The notes: generated by a model not told the origin, from the sequence alone. Positions 27,435 through 36,666 are shown, numbered from the stretch's first letter. The stretch: 64,000 bases of DNA from Aminicenans sp964648465 (GCA_964648465.1 CAZYMU010000003.1:49970-113969), one strand, 5' to 3'. Program-made: numbers and translations.

Positions 27435-27572
27435 TATAATCGGCATTTTTTACCTTTCAGGCGAGCCGATCTTACCTCATCTGCTTCGTTACAGGGCATT
27501 TGCGGTGGACAACGATAGCTGCATACCCTGTGCCTCGCATCTACAGTAACCTTGACTCGTGAATAATCCAGG
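27435..27572 (-). repeat. 138-bp dispersed repeat, copy 2 (inverted)
   Basis: Reverse-complement partner of 24024-24160. Its outer end reads, on the minus strand, CCTGGATTATTCACGAGTC; the same CCTGGATTATTCA also forms one arm of the hairpin at 3612-3637, which suggests a shared terminus or insertion target. An AAAAAAGTTACCAGGTACC motif (27366-27384), related to the GGTACC repeat near 519, lies just beside it. No gene is present between 27202 and 27697. Confidence 0.75.
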
Positions 27573-27600
27573 TAAAATTGACACAATATAATCTTTGTAT

Positions 27601-27629
27601 TTGACCGCTATTTTTCACTATGATATAAG
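27601..27629 (+). promoter_or_regulatory. Promoter of the tricorn protease gene
   Basis: TTGACC (27601-27606) and TATAAG (27624-27629) are 17 bases apart. A second TTGACA at 27578-27583 lies upstream. The distance to the ATG (27698) leaves a leader of about 60 bases with AAGGAGGG. Confidence 0.55.
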
Positions 27630-27697
27630 CGAATAGAATATTTCTTGGTGAAAAAAAATCTTGTTAAATTGAAAAAGAAAATAAGGAGGGTTTTATT

Positions 27698-30600
27698 ATG
27701 AAAAGAAATATTTTTTATCTTTTTTTGATAGCATGTCTAGCATTTCCTGTTTATGCAAAGGAAGCACGGCTGCTGCGGCAGCCGACAATAAGTAATAATA
27801 GTGTTGCTTTTGTCTATGCCAATGATGTCTGGGTCGTGTCACGGGATGGTAGAAGTGCCCGTAGGTTGACCACGCATAAAGGCTCTGAGTCCTATCCTGT
27901 ATTTTCACCTGATGGAAAGTACATTGCTTTCTCAGGCCAGTATGACGGCAACACAGATGTTTACATTGTGCCGACAGAGGGCGGAGAGCCAGAACGTCTA
28001 ACATTTCATCCTATGCCTGATGTGGTTCGAGGATGGGCCCTTGACGGTAAGCATGTTCTTTTTGCATCCGGTCGTGATACTGTGCCGGTTTCTTTTAGCC
28101 GGCTATGGACAATATCAATTAAAGGCGGTATGCCCGAATCTCTTCCGATGCCTATGGCATTCAAGGGGATATATTCTCCTGATGGCAAGAGGATGGCATA
28201 TGTCAGGGATTCGGAAGCATTTGCAACCTGGCGTCATTACAGGGGTGGAAGAACTACTGGAGTATGGTTGATTGATCTCTCTAATTATGGTGTTGAAAAA
28301 GTGCCGCGCCAAAACAGCAATGATACTGATCCCATGTGGATCAATAACAAGGTCTTTTTTATTTCAGACCGAAATCACATCATGAATCTCTTCTCATATG
28401 ATACAGACATAAAGGAAGTTAAACAGCTTACATTTCATGATGATTTCGATATAAAAAATGCAAGAGCAGACGCTGGATCCATAGTCTATGAACAGACCGG
28501 TTACCTCCATATTTTCGATCCTGATTCTGGAAAGTCTGTCCAGCTTCATGTAGAGATAAGAGGGGACCTTCCCGGAACAAGGCCCTACTTCGCGAAAGTA
28601 TCAGATCTGATAAGAAGCGGAAATATTTCTCCCACCGGCGCAAGAGCTGTGTTTAGTGCACGCGGAGATATTTTTACTGTACCTGCAAAGAAGGGAGATT
28701 TCCGTAATCTGACATCGAGTCCTGGGGTAAATGATCGTTTCCCCACCTGGTCACCTGACGGAAATAAAATAGCATGGTTCTCTGATCAGAGCGGTGAATA
28801 TGAGCTCATGATAATCGACCAGAAAGGAATAGGTCCTGTGCGCAGAGTCTCTTTTGAGAACCCTTCGTTTTACTATGCTCCAGTATGGTCCCCGGATTCG
28901 AAGAAAATTCTTTTTTCTGACAAGCGCCTGAATCTATGGTATCTCGATCTGAAGAACGGAAAGCCCGTAAAAGTAGATAAAGATACTTATGACCATCCAC
29001 AGCGATCGCTTGACCATGTCTGGGCTCCTGATTCGAACTGGATTGCTTATTCCAAACGGCTTGACAATCATTTGCATGCCATATTTGTCTATTCTCTCAC
29101 AGAGGCTAAATCGTACCAGCTTACAGACGGCCTCTCGGATGCTATCTCTCCTGCCTTTGACAGGGGAGGCAAGTACCTTTACTTTCTTGCCGGCACAGAT
29201 TTTGCTCTTAACACAGGCTGGCTCGATATGACATCCTATGACCGACCGTTCACGCGGGAAGTCTATTTGGTTGTGCTCAGCTCTGAAGAGTCATCGCCTC
29301 TGTTGCCAGAGAGCGATGAGGAAGAGGTGAAAAAGAAAGAGGAGAAAGGAGGCAGCGAAAAGACCGCAAAAAACGACAAAGAAAAGGATAAAAAAGTTAA
29401 GGTCCGTATCGATTTTAAAGGAATCGACCAACGCATACTGGCAGTTGACATTCCTTTACGTAATTACAGCCAGCTCAAAGTTGGGGCAGAGGGCGTATTC
29501 TTTTACTGTGAGAGTATCCCCAATCAGAAGGGAATGTCACTTCATCGTTATGACCTGAAGAAAAGAGAATCGAAACCTTTCATGTCCGGAATCAGCGGCT
29601 ATGAAATCTCGGCTAACGGTAAAAAATTGTTCTATATGGCACGCAGTGTATATGGAATCGTTGATGCCAGTGGAAAGGTCAAAGTAGGGGATGGGAAGCT
29701 TAAGACTTCAGAACTTCAGATGAGGGTGGATCCAGTCGCTGAATGGAACCAGATTTACCGCGAAGGCTGGCGCATTAACAGGGATTTCCTTTATGACGAA
29801 AATATGCACGGTGCAGATTGGGACGCCATTTATAAGAAGTACAAACCTCTCGTTGCTCATGTGGCTCATCGTTCCGATTTAAGTTACATCCTTGCAAATC
29901 TAATCGGGGAGTTGACAATCGGCCATTCCTGGGCCGGGGGTGGTGCTCTGCCAAAGGTAGAGACTGTTCCGGTAGGCCTTCTTGGTGTCGATTATAAGGT
30001 TGATAATGGGTACTACAGGATTGCAAAAATATACACCGGCGAAAATTGGAACCCGAAGCTGCGTGCTCCTCTGACTGCTCCCGGATTAAAGGTTTCGGAA
30101 GAGGATTATTTGCTTGAAGTAAATGGTATGGAACTTAAACCGCCTGCAAACCTTTACAGTGCATTCGAGGGGACAGCAGACAAACAGATTTCATTGAGGA
30201 TTAACAGCAAGCCTTTAAAGGAGGGATCAAGTCTTGTTACTGTTGTTCCAGTAGGAAACGAAAGAGCATTAAGAACTCGCGAATGGATAGAGAGAAATCG
30301 CCGTAAGGTCGACAAGATGTCCAACGGACGCCTTGCCTACGTATATCTTCCGAATACTTCATTTGCCGGCTATGTAAATTTTAACCGCTATTACTTCGCT
30401 CAGCAGAACAAGGAAGGAGCCGTAATTGATGAGAGGTTCAATGGAGGAGGTTCTGTTGCAGACTATTTTGTTGATTTGATGTCCCGTCCATTGATGGCAT
30501 ATTTCGCAACCAGAGATGGAAAAGAGGTCACAACCCCGATAGCTCAGATCTTTGGACCCAAGGTGATGATAATCAATGAATATGCAGGGTCGGGCGGAGA

Positions 30601-30943
30601 TGCGCTGCCGTATTTTTTCCGCTTTAGAAAAATTGGGCCGCTTGTGGGCAAGAGAACCTGGGGCGGGCTTGTAGGCCACCACGGAGGCGTTGATCTCATA
30701 GACGGCGGGTATATTTCCTCTCCCAACCTTGCAATGTATAATGTCGATGGAGAATGGGATGTCGAAAACGTCGGGGTTGCTCCTGATATAGAAGTGGAGA
30801 TGTCTCCTGCCAAGGTGATTAGGGGAGGGGATCCACAGCTGGAAAGTGCAGTTAAAGAAGCTCTGAAAATGCTTGAGAAAAACCCTGTAAAATTAGCTCC
30901 GAGACCAGCTTCGATCGATCGCGTTTCAAAGAAAAAGAAATAA
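27698..30943 (+). CDS. Tricorn-like S41 protease
   Basis: A 1081-residue protein with a cleavable signal peptide (MKRNIFYLFLIACLAFPVYA), so unlike archaeal tricorn it is exported. Two beta-propellers follow (~25-310 and ~310-680; PDGKYIAFSGQYDGNTDVYIVPTEGG-type PD40 repeats), split by a Lys/Glu-rich linker near 545-575. The C-terminal half holds the core fold, a PDZ domain (~765-850) and the S41 catalytic domain. His743 (IGHSW) and Ser965 (GSGGD) correspond to the His746 and Ser965 of Thermoplasma tricorn; a downstream Glu is expected near VENVGVAPDIEVE. It should degrade short peptides in the periplasm. AAGGAGGG gives a strong ribosome-binding site. Confidence 0.93.
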   Translation: MKRNIFYLFLIACLAFPVYAKEARLLRQPTISNNSVAFVYANDVWVVSRDGRSARRLTTHKGSESYPVFSPDGKYIAFSGQYDGNTDVYIVPTEGGEPERLTFHPMPDVVRGWALDGKHVLFASGRDTVPVSFSRLWTISIKGGMPESLPMPMAFKGIYSPDGKRMAYVRDSEAFATWRHYRGGRTTGVWLIDLSNYGVEKVPRQNSNDTDPMWINNKVFFISDRNHIMNLFSYDTDIKEVKQLTFHDDFDIKNARADAGSIVYEQTGYLHIFDPDSGKSVQLHVEIRGDLPGTRPYFAKVSDLIRSGNISPTGARAVFSARGDIFTVPAKKGDFRNLTSSPGVNDRFPTWSPDGNKIAWFSDQSGEYELMIIDQKGIGPVRRVSFENPSFYYAPVWSPDSKKILFSDKRLNLWYLDLKNGKPVKVDKDTYDHPQRSLDHVWAPDSNWIAYSKRLDNHLHAIFVYSLTEAKSYQLTDGLSDAISPAFDRGGKYLYFLAGTDFALNTGWLDMTSYDRPFTREVYLVVLSSEESSPLLPESDEEEVKKKEEKGGSEKTAKNDKEKDKKVKVRIDFKGIDQRILAVDIPLRNYSQLKVGAEGVFFYCESIPNQKGMSLHRYDLKKRESKPFMSGISGYEISANGKKLFYMARSVYGIVDASGKVKVGDGKLKTSELQMRVDPVAEWNQIYREGWRINRDFLYDENMHGADWDAIYKKYKPLVAHVAHRSDLSYILANLIGELTIGHSWAGGGALPKVETVPVGLLGVDYKVDNGYYRIAKIYTGENWNPKLRAPLTAPGLKVSEEDYLLEVNGMELKPPANLYSAFEGTADKQISLRINSKPLKEGSSLVTVVPVGNERALRTREWIERNRRKVDKMSNGRLAYVYLPNTSFAGYVNFNRYYFAQQNKEGAVIDERFNGGGSVADYFVDLMSRPLMAYFATRDGKEVTTPIAQIFGPKVMIINEYAGSGGDALPYFFRFRKIGPLVGKRTWGGLVGHHGGVDLIDGGYISSPNLAMYNVDGEWDVENVGVAPDIEVEMSPAKVIRGGDPQLESAVKEALKMLEKNPVKLAPRPASIDRVSKKKK

Positions 30944-31018
30944 AAAAAGGCTTTATTCATTTAAGATAAAACGCTTAACTTGGAATGACCCTAGATCTAT
31001 TTTTTTGCTGTTTTCTGT

Positions 31019-31047
31019 TTGATAAAATTGGTTTATTTTGTTAATAT
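31019..31047 (+). promoter_or_regulatory. Candidate promoter of the thioredoxin-domain gene
   Basis: TTGATA (31019-31024) and TAATAT (31042-31047) are spaced by 17 bases, about 94 bases upstream of the ATG at 31141. Confidence 0.55.
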
Positions 31048-31140
31048 AAATAACTATTTATGTTAGAAAACAACATATACATATAGATAAGAAAATTTAA
31101 AGAAATAAAAATTCATTAATAAATTAAAGGAGAAAGTTGT

Positions 31141-32190
31141 ATGTTAATTGACACAAAAACAAGAGAGCTCTTAACAAGAAAATATAGCCAGGAATTAAGA
31201 GAAGATGTGGATATCAAGGTTTTCACTCGGAATATTATTGTTAGAGGTAAAAATCCTGAGTATGCTCAATTTAGTAAAGAATTGATGAAAGAGCTCTCTC
31301 AAGTAAATGATAAAATAAAGGTAGAATATCTAAGTCCAGGAGATGAAGCTGCAAAAAAACTAAATTTGTCCTTTTCTCCTACAATTTTGATTGGCAAGAA
31401 TAATGGCTATTCCATTCAATACTGGGGAGTGCCTGCTGGTCAGGTAACAAGTTCAATTATTGAGACCATATCTCTTGTTTCTCAAAGGACAAGTGGTATA
31501 AATGGTTTTTTAAAAGAAAAATTAAAAAATATAGACAGAAATGTGCTGATAGAAACATTTTTCAGTCTGGATTCTCAAGTATCTCCTCAGGCAGTTCTTT
31601 TGAGTAACCGTATAGCAATTGAGTTGCCGGATCAAGTTGTGAGTCGTTCTATGGAAGTAGGAGAGATGCCAGATAGGGCAAGAGATTTTAAAATATCTAC
31701 CCTGCCATCTGTTATAATAAATGAAAATAAAGAGTCTTTAATATCTGGTATTATTTCAGAAGAAAAGCTTATTTATCAACTTATCCTTAATGGTTCATCA
31801 AATAAAGATGAAATTCTGGCTAAAATGGAACAAGAAGAAGCGAAGAAGAAAATGCTTGTTGATAGTCCAGATTATCCTGTTGTTTTAAGTACTTCCAATT
31901 TTGATGAGGTGATAAAAAAATATAAATTTGTAGTGATCGACTGTTGGGCAGAATGGTGTACTCCCTGCCTTATGGTTCATCCGATAATAGAAAATTTGGC
32001 TAAAAAATACAAGGGAGAAATAGCGTTTGCAAAATTAAACATAGATCAAAATAGAGAAATTGCCGAACGTTTTAAAATAATGTCTATTCCAACCTTGCTC
32101 GTGTTTAAAAATGGTCAGCATGTAGATTCTATCATTGGTGCTATGCCTCAGGATGTGTTGGAGGGGAAAATTAGAATTTATTTAAAATAA
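31141..32190 (+). CDS. Protein-disulfide-oxidoreductase-like tandem with active C-terminal thioredoxin
   Basis: A 349-residue cytoplasmic protein (no signal) with three thioredoxin folds. Residues ~1-115 and ~120-225 resemble the tandem folds of archaeal/bacterial PDO (GrdB-like glutaredoxin-type), with the cis-Pro regions SFSPTILIG and STLPSVIIN. The usual CxxC of the second fold is replaced by Ser-Gln-Val-Ser (145-148), so both Cys have become Ser, and the first fold also lacks CxxC. The C-terminal fold (~240-349) is a canonical thioredoxin with WCTPC (Cys273, Cys276) and SIPTLLVF. The dead folds may bind partners while the last domain does redox exchange. GGAGAAAG precedes the ATG. Confidence 0.85.
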   Translation: MLIDTKTRELLTRKYSQELREDVDIKVFTRNIIVRGKNPEYAQFSKELMKELSQVNDKIKVEYLSPGDEAAKKLNLSFSPTILIGKNNGYSIQYWGVPAGQVTSSIIETISLVSQRTSGINGFLKEKLKNIDRNVLIETFFSLDSQVSPQAVLLSNRIAIELPDQVVSRSMEVGEMPDRARDFKISTLPSVIINENKESLISGIISEEKLIYQLILNGSSNKDEILAKMEQEEAKKKMLVDSPDYPVVLSTSNFDEVIKKYKFVVIDCWAEWCTPCLMVHPIIENLAKKYKGEIAFAKLNIDQNREIAERFKIMSIPTLLVFKNGQHVDSIIGAMPQDVLEGKIRIYLK

Positions 32191-32346
32191 GAAGATTACA
32201 AAAATCACGATTAAGAGTAAAATCTTACTCATAGCCGGAAATTGGGCCTGATGAATTTTTGATCATCTGTTTTTGAACAAACTAAAATATTTAATATTAT
32301 AGTAAAAAAGAATATAAAATAGGTATTTAAGAAAGGACATAAGAAA

Positions 32347-32769
32347 ATGTCAATGTTTATTGACAGCGAAAAATGTGTTGGATGTGGTATATGTGTTCCT
32401 ATATGTTCTGAGCAAGCTATATCGATCATCCAAAAAAAAGCTGTGATATACGACGACAAATGTATTGAATGCTTGCAGTGTATGAAAGAATGTCCTGAAA
32501 ATGCCATTTATCAAATTATTGATAAAGAAATTTCTGTAATAGAAAGAGAGGCTTCATTTCCTGAATCTAAAGCCCGTACCGAACTTCTACCAAAGCAAGT
32601 ATTCTGGACAGATAAGCGGAAACAGCAACTGCTTGGAGTAGGTGAAATGTTTTTGAGTGGGATAAGAAAAATTGGTGAAAATCTCTTTAGAAATGATTCG
32701 TTAGATACTAGAAGGAAAGCAAGAAGAGGACGAGGGAAGCATAGAAGGGGACATGGCAGAAGAAGATAG
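32347..32769 (+). CDS. 2[4Fe-4S] ferredoxin with highly basic C-terminal tail
   Basis: A 140-residue protein. Residues 11-67 form two 4Fe-4S binding motifs, CVGCGICVPICSEQAI and CIECLQCMKECPENAI, with all eight Cys, so two clusters are expected. The second half is not ferredoxin-like: a linker is followed by a tail dominated by Arg/Lys/Gly/His from residue ~121 to the end (RKARRGRGKHRRGHGRRR), which looks nucleic-acid- or anion-binding. It follows the thioredoxin-type gene on the same strand and may share redox functions. Confidence 0.88.
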   Translation: MSMFIDSEKCVGCGICVPICSEQAISIIQKKAVIYDDKCIECLQCMKECPENAIYQIIDKEISVIEREASFPESKARTELLPKQVFWTDKRKQQLLGVGEMFLSGIRKIGENLFRNDSLDTRRKARRGRGKHRRGHGRRR

Positions 32770-32780
32770 AAAGTAGAAGT

Positions 32781-32835
32781 CAGGCCGACTTAGCTGATTG
32801 ATATTAAGCAAAATAGCCCGTGAAAAGGCTGTTTT
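32781..32835 (+). repeat. Degenerate 5' end of the GGGGTCGGGCC element
   Basis: The text around TTGATATTAAGCAAAATAGCCCGTGAAAA matches the 5' part of the element at 63824-64000 (ATAGATATTAAGCAAGTTAGCCCGAAAAA). It lies between the ferredoxin and prolyl-oligopeptidase genes. Confidence 0.5.
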
Positions 32836-32897
32836 ATGCCCTTAATAGTATTTTTTCTTGGGCAAAAAATAAAATCGTTTTAAGAGAGGAGGAAAGG

Positions 32898-35015
32898 ATG
32901 CATAACAAAATTTTAGCTTTCATTATCCTATTAGCCATTATTTTTCTTCCTGCCTGTCAGAAGCAGGCCAAGCTGACTTATCCTGTTACTAATAAAGTCG
33001 ATCAGGTTGATGATTATTTCGGCACTCAGGTCGCTGACCCTTACCGCTGGCTGGAGGATGAAAATTCCGAAGAAGTTAAACAATGGGTAGAAGAACAAAA
33101 CAAATTGACTTTTTCTTATCTTGAAAATATTCCCTTCAGAGAGAAAATTCGTCAGCGTATAACCGATGTATATAACTATCCTCGTTATTCTTCGCCTTTC
33201 AGGGCAGGTGAGTATTATTTCTTTTACAAAAACGACGGCCTCCAGAATCAATCCGTAATCTATATTCAGAAAGGATTGGATGGAAAGCCGGAAGTATTCC
33301 TCGATCCCAACGAACTTGCTCCCGATGGAACAGTAAGAATCAATTTAGTAGGTTTTTCCAAAAACGACCGTTATGTGACATATGCCCGTTCCGAAGCAGG
33401 CTCGGATTGGCAGGAACTTAGAACCATGGAAATAGAAACAAAAAAAGAATTAAGCGACCGCATCCAGTGGGTAAAATTCTCCGGTGCATCATGGCGCGGC
33501 AGAGGATTTTACTACAGCGGTTATGACAAGCCTGAAGAAGGTCAAGAGTTAACAGCTAGAAACAAATTCCAAAAGGTGTTTTTCCATAAGCTGGGAGATC
33601 CTCAGGAGAAAGATTCGCTTATCTACGAAGACAAAGAACATCCCCTTCGATATATGGGAGTTGACCTAACAGAAGACAAAAAATACATGTTCCTATCCGT
33701 GTCCGAAGGAACAAGCGGTAATGAGCTCTCTTATAAGAATCTCTCAGCAAAGAACATGCAGTTTCAAACCCTAATTAAAGGATTCGATTTCGACAGCTAT
33801 GTCATCGATGACGTTGGGAATAAATTTCTGGTTTATACGAACATTGATGCGCCTAACTACAGAGTAATTCTTATGGACCCCAAAAACCCGGACAAAGCAA
33901 ATTGGAAGACTGTTATCCCCGAAAAGCCAGAAGTTTTGCGCGGTGCTAATACTGTTGGCGGGTATCTCTTCGGCAGCTATTTAAAAGATGCTTATACAAG
34001 AATCTATCAGTATGATTTGGAAGGAAAGCCTGTAAGGGAGATTGAACTTCCGGCCCTTGGAACTGCCGGAGGATTTTACGGTAAAAAAGAAGATGAAACC
34101 ACATTTTATAGCTTCACTTCTTTCACTTTTCCGCCAACAATCTACAAATATGACATTGCTAGTGGCAGTTCCGAAGTATTTCATGAAGCTGAAGTTAAAT
34201 TCAACCCAGAAGATTATGAAGCCAAGCAGGTCTTTTACTCCAGCAAGGATGGAACAAAAATTCCGATGTTTATCGTCCATAAGAAAGGATTGAAATTAGA
34301 CGGCCGTAATCCTACTTACCTCTATGCATATGGTGGTTTCAATATCAGTATGCTTCCTTCTTTCAGTCCTACCAATATTGTCCTTCTGGAAAACGGATGT
34401 ATTTATGCTCAACCCAGTCTGCGCGGTGGGGGAGAGTACGGCGAAAAATGGCATAAAGCAGGAATGCTACTCAACAAGCAGAATGTCTTCGACGATTTTA
34501 TTGCTGCTGCCGAATATCTAATCCAGGAAAAATACACATCAAAAGACAAACTGGCTATTGCCGGGGCATCGAATGGAGGTCTGTTAGTAGGTGCCTGCAT
34601 GACACAACGGCCGGATTTATATAAAGTGGCTCTTCCAGCAGTAGGCGTCATGGATATGCTGCGTTACCATAAATTTACCGTTGGTTGGGGATGGGCTGTG
34701 GAATACGGATCGAGTGACAATGAGAAGGATTTCAAAAATCTCTACTCTTACTCACCTCTTCACAATATCAAAGAAGGCGATTCTTACCCTGCTACTCTGG
34801 TAACCACTGCCGACCATGATGATCGCGTTGTTCCAGGCCATTCCTTTAAGTTCATTGTTACTTTACAAGAAAATCACATCGGCAAAAACCCTGTAGTTAT
34901 CAGAATTGAGACTCGATCTGGACACGGAGCCAGCAGCACAACCAAAAGAATCGATGCAACAGCAGATCAATATGCCTTCATGTTCTATAACACAGGAGTC
35001 AAAGTTAACTATTAA
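32898..35015 (+). CDS. Prolyl oligopeptidase (S9A) lipoprotein
   Basis: About 705 residues from ATG 32898, which sits behind GAGGAGGAAAGG and begins a lipoprotein signal (FLPACQ, Cys ~20); an upstream in-frame start at 32820 reads into the repeat and is less likely. The N-terminal cap DPYRWLEDENSEEVKQWVEEQN is diagnostic for prolyl oligopeptidase. A seven-blade propeller (~90-430) precedes the alpha/beta-hydrolase domain with Ser558 in GASNGG, Asp near 640 (DHDDRV) and His near 675 (GHGASS). All three catalytic residues are present. It should cleave proline-containing peptides in the periplasm. Confidence 0.93.
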   Translation: MHNKILAFIILLAIIFLPACQKQAKLTYPVTNKVDQVDDYFGTQVADPYRWLEDENSEEVKQWVEEQNKLTFSYLENIPFREKIRQRITDVYNYPRYSSPFRAGEYYFFYKNDGLQNQSVIYIQKGLDGKPEVFLDPNELAPDGTVRINLVGFSKNDRYVTYARSEAGSDWQELRTMEIETKKELSDRIQWVKFSGASWRGRGFYYSGYDKPEEGQELTARNKFQKVFFHKLGDPQEKDSLIYEDKEHPLRYMGVDLTEDKKYMFLSVSEGTSGNELSYKNLSAKNMQFQTLIKGFDFDSYVIDDVGNKFLVYTNIDAPNYRVILMDPKNPDKANWKTVIPEKPEVLRGANTVGGYLFGSYLKDAYTRIYQYDLEGKPVREIELPALGTAGGFYGKKEDETTFYSFTSFTFPPTIYKYDIASGSSEVFHEAEVKFNPEDYEAKQVFYSSKDGTKIPMFIVHKKGLKLDGRNPTYLYAYGGFNISMLPSFSPTNIVLLENGCIYAQPSLRGGGEYGEKWHKAGMLLNKQNVFDDFIAAAEYLIQEKYTSKDKLAIAGASNGGLLVGACMTQRPDLYKVALPAVGVMDMLRYHKFTVGWGWAVEYGSSDNEKDFKNLYSYSPLHNIKEGDSYPATLVTTADHDDRVVPGHSFKFIVTLQENHIGKNPVVIRIETRSGHGASSTTKRIDATADQYAFMFYNTGVKVNY

Positions 35016-35017
35016 AA

Positions 35018-35070
35018 GGGTTCAAACCGACTCAACTTATTGATATTAAGCAAGGTAGCCCAAAAAATTA
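35018..35070 (+). repeat. Degenerate 5' end of the GGGGTCGGGCC element
   Basis: Contains CTTATTGATATTAAGCAAGGTAGCCC, close to CTTATAGATATTAAGCAAGTTAGCCC of the copy at 63824. It begins right after the stop of the prolyl-oligopeptidase gene; a similar remnant lies just before that gene, so the gene is bracketed by two remnants in the same orientation. Confidence 0.55.
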
Positions 35071-35209
35071 TTCTCATATTGTTATCATATTTTTATTATT
35101 TTTCCTGTTCCTCCTTTGATATATCTATCGGAATAAAGAGAGAATATTTCTGATTTGTATTGTGTACAGTGGCAAGGACAAATCAATTTCAAATCCTTAA
35201 ACAATCATC

Positions 35210-35716
35210 TTAAGTTTCCTTATGACAAATATAGATATTCAACAGCTTGTAAAAATATTTCTCCACACTGCCTAAAATATTTAGCTCTTTTTCCAGCCAA
35301 TCAAAGTTTACTGATTCATAGCTGTCTTCAGAATGAATCTGATTAAAACCTATTTTGTTGTATGCAGCTATAATGAGTTTTTCTCTTGCTACTCTATATG
35401 TTTCATGGACAAAGTTTATTCTTTTATTTACATCGATATGATGCAAGGCACCATAACTTATGACTATATCAAATGAATTATTCTTATAGGGCAAGTCAGT
35501 TGCATCTGCAAACTCAAATTTAATGTTCAGCTTTTGTTTCTTCACTTCTTTTTCTGCATTTTCTAAGGCTTGTTTTGAAACATCAATGTTTGTAACTTTA
35601 CAATTGAAATCTCTTGCTGCAATAATAGATAAAGAACCTACTCCAATATCCAACAAGGTTTTATTTTTTACTCTGCCTTTTTTTAAGGCCTCAACTCTCT
35701 TATCCTGATTGTTCAT
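35210..35716 (-). CDS. Class I SAM-dependent methyltransferase
   Basis: A 168-residue protein with motif I LLDIGVGSLSIIAA (the second glycine loop is less canonical than GxGxG), acidic ribose-binding residue in NIDVS, motif II FADATDLPYKNNSFDIVIS and the ubiE-like GALHHID. It resembles methyltransferase type 11 enzymes and lacks the usual N-terminal extension. ATG 35716 has GGTG six bases upstream; GTG/TTG starts four residues earlier are possible. Acceptor unknown. Confidence 0.78.
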   Translation of the reverse strand: MNNQDKRVEALKKGRVKNKTLLDIGVGSLSIIAARDFNCKVTNIDVSKQALENAEKEVKKQKLNIKFEFADATDLPYKNNSFDIVISYGALHHIDVNKRINFVHETYRVAREKLIIAAYNKIGFNQIHSEDSYESVNFDWLEKELNILGSVEKYFYKLLNIYICHKET

Positions 35717-35752
35717 TCTTTTCACCAAATGTGATTAAAAAAGGTAAAGTTC

Positions 35753-36058
35753 TTACTTTCTTCTCTTTCCCTTTTTCTTGCCAAGTATCCCGCCACTTAA
35801 GAAAAGTCCGGCTCCAAGCACAAATCCAAAGTTATACCATAATCCACTGTTGTGAACTTCGTAAAATCGGACCTTATTTGTAAATATGGAAATAATAAAG
35901 GTTATAGGGGAGATAAGGCCATGCCATAAGCCCTTCCAGAATCCAGCAATTTTGCCCAATTTGTTTGGAGTCTTCTCAAGATCGTTGGGGCCAGGAGCAC
36001 AACTAAAGAAAGCAAGCATTAAAATTAAAAAAATCCCTAGAATGCTAATTGTTCTCAT
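35753..36058 (-). CDS. Small lipoprotein with membrane segments
   Basis: A 101-residue protein with a lipobox (LAFFSC, Cys 20). After the mature N-terminus there are two hydrophobic stretches (~45-60 and ~74-92) and a strongly basic end (KKKGKRRK). The block FWKGLWHGLISPITFIISIF followed by YNFGFVLG recurs, to my memory, in conserved hypothetical proteins of many Gram-negatives; no function is known. GGGGAAAAA precedes the ATG. It is upstream of the methyltransferase gene on the same strand. Confidence 0.75.
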   Translation of the reverse strand: MRTISILGIFLILMLAFFSCAPGPNDLEKTPNKLGKIAGFWKGLWHGLISPITFIISIFTNKVRFYEVHNSGLWYNFGFVLGAGLFLSGGILGKKKGKRRK

Positions 36059-36195
36059 TTTTTCCCCTAAAAATTATCCATTGAAAAATTTATAGCACAG
36101 AAAAAATTTAAAATCCAGTATTGAACTCATTTAACTTGAAACCAGGAAGCAGGAAATAGAGAAGAATTCACTTTAGGGGATATCTGTAATTTCTA

Positions 36196-36224
36196 TTGAC
36201 ATGGAGTATATGTTTTGATAATAT
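36196..36224 (+). promoter_or_regulatory. Promoter of the RRM protein gene
   Basis: TTGACA (36196-36201) and TAATAT (36219-36224) with a 17-base spacer, the best sigma-70 match in the window. The expected start near 36231 gives a ~127-base leader before ATG 36358. In the leader GGAAAAT (36290-36296) pairs with ATTTTCC (36314-36320). Confidence 0.7.
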
Positions 36225-36357
36225 AAATTTTATTAAGATTAAAAAGACAAATTTATTTGGAAAGGTAGAAAGAAATTATAGAGGATCAGGGAAAATTTCA
36301 ATAGAAAGAAGTTATTTTCCTCCCTTAGTATAAGTTTATTATTAAAAGGAAGTTAGA

Positions 36358-36666
36358 ATGAACATTTATGTAGGTAATTTATCACGGGATGTCACTGAAG
36401 AAGATCTGCGAAAGGAGTTTGAAGCCTTCGGAGAAGTTGCCTCTGCCAAAATCATCACAGACAAGTTCACTGGTGATTCGAGGGGATTTGGATTTGTAGA
36501 GATGCGCAAAAATCCCGAAGCACAATCCGCAATTTCCGGACTTGACGGCAAGGATTTGAAAGGCCGCGCTCTTAAGGTTAATGAAGCCCGCCCTCGTCGT
36601 GATGACAATCGGGGAGGAGGAGGAGGTTTCAACCGAGGTGGATATGGTGGGAGGGGACGCTTCTAA
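36358..36666 (+). CDS. RRM-type RNA-binding protein with glycine-rich tail
   Basis: A 102-residue protein with a single RNA-recognition motif: RNP2 IYVGNL (residues 3-8) and RNP1 SRGFGFVEM (~41-49), giving three aromatic contacts. The tail (~80-102) is Arg/Gly-rich (RRDDNRGGGGGFNRGGYGG). Bacterial proteins of this type, first noted in cyanobacteria, bind single-stranded RNA and are often cold-induced. The strong promoter and long, hairpin-forming leader fit a regulated RNA-binding protein. It is complete at the typical length. Confidence 0.93.
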   Translation: MNIYVGNLSRDVTEEDLRKEFEAFGEVASAKIITDKFTGDSRGFGFVEMRKNPEAQSAISGLDGKDLKGRALKVNEARPRRDDNRGGGGGFNRGGYGGRGRF

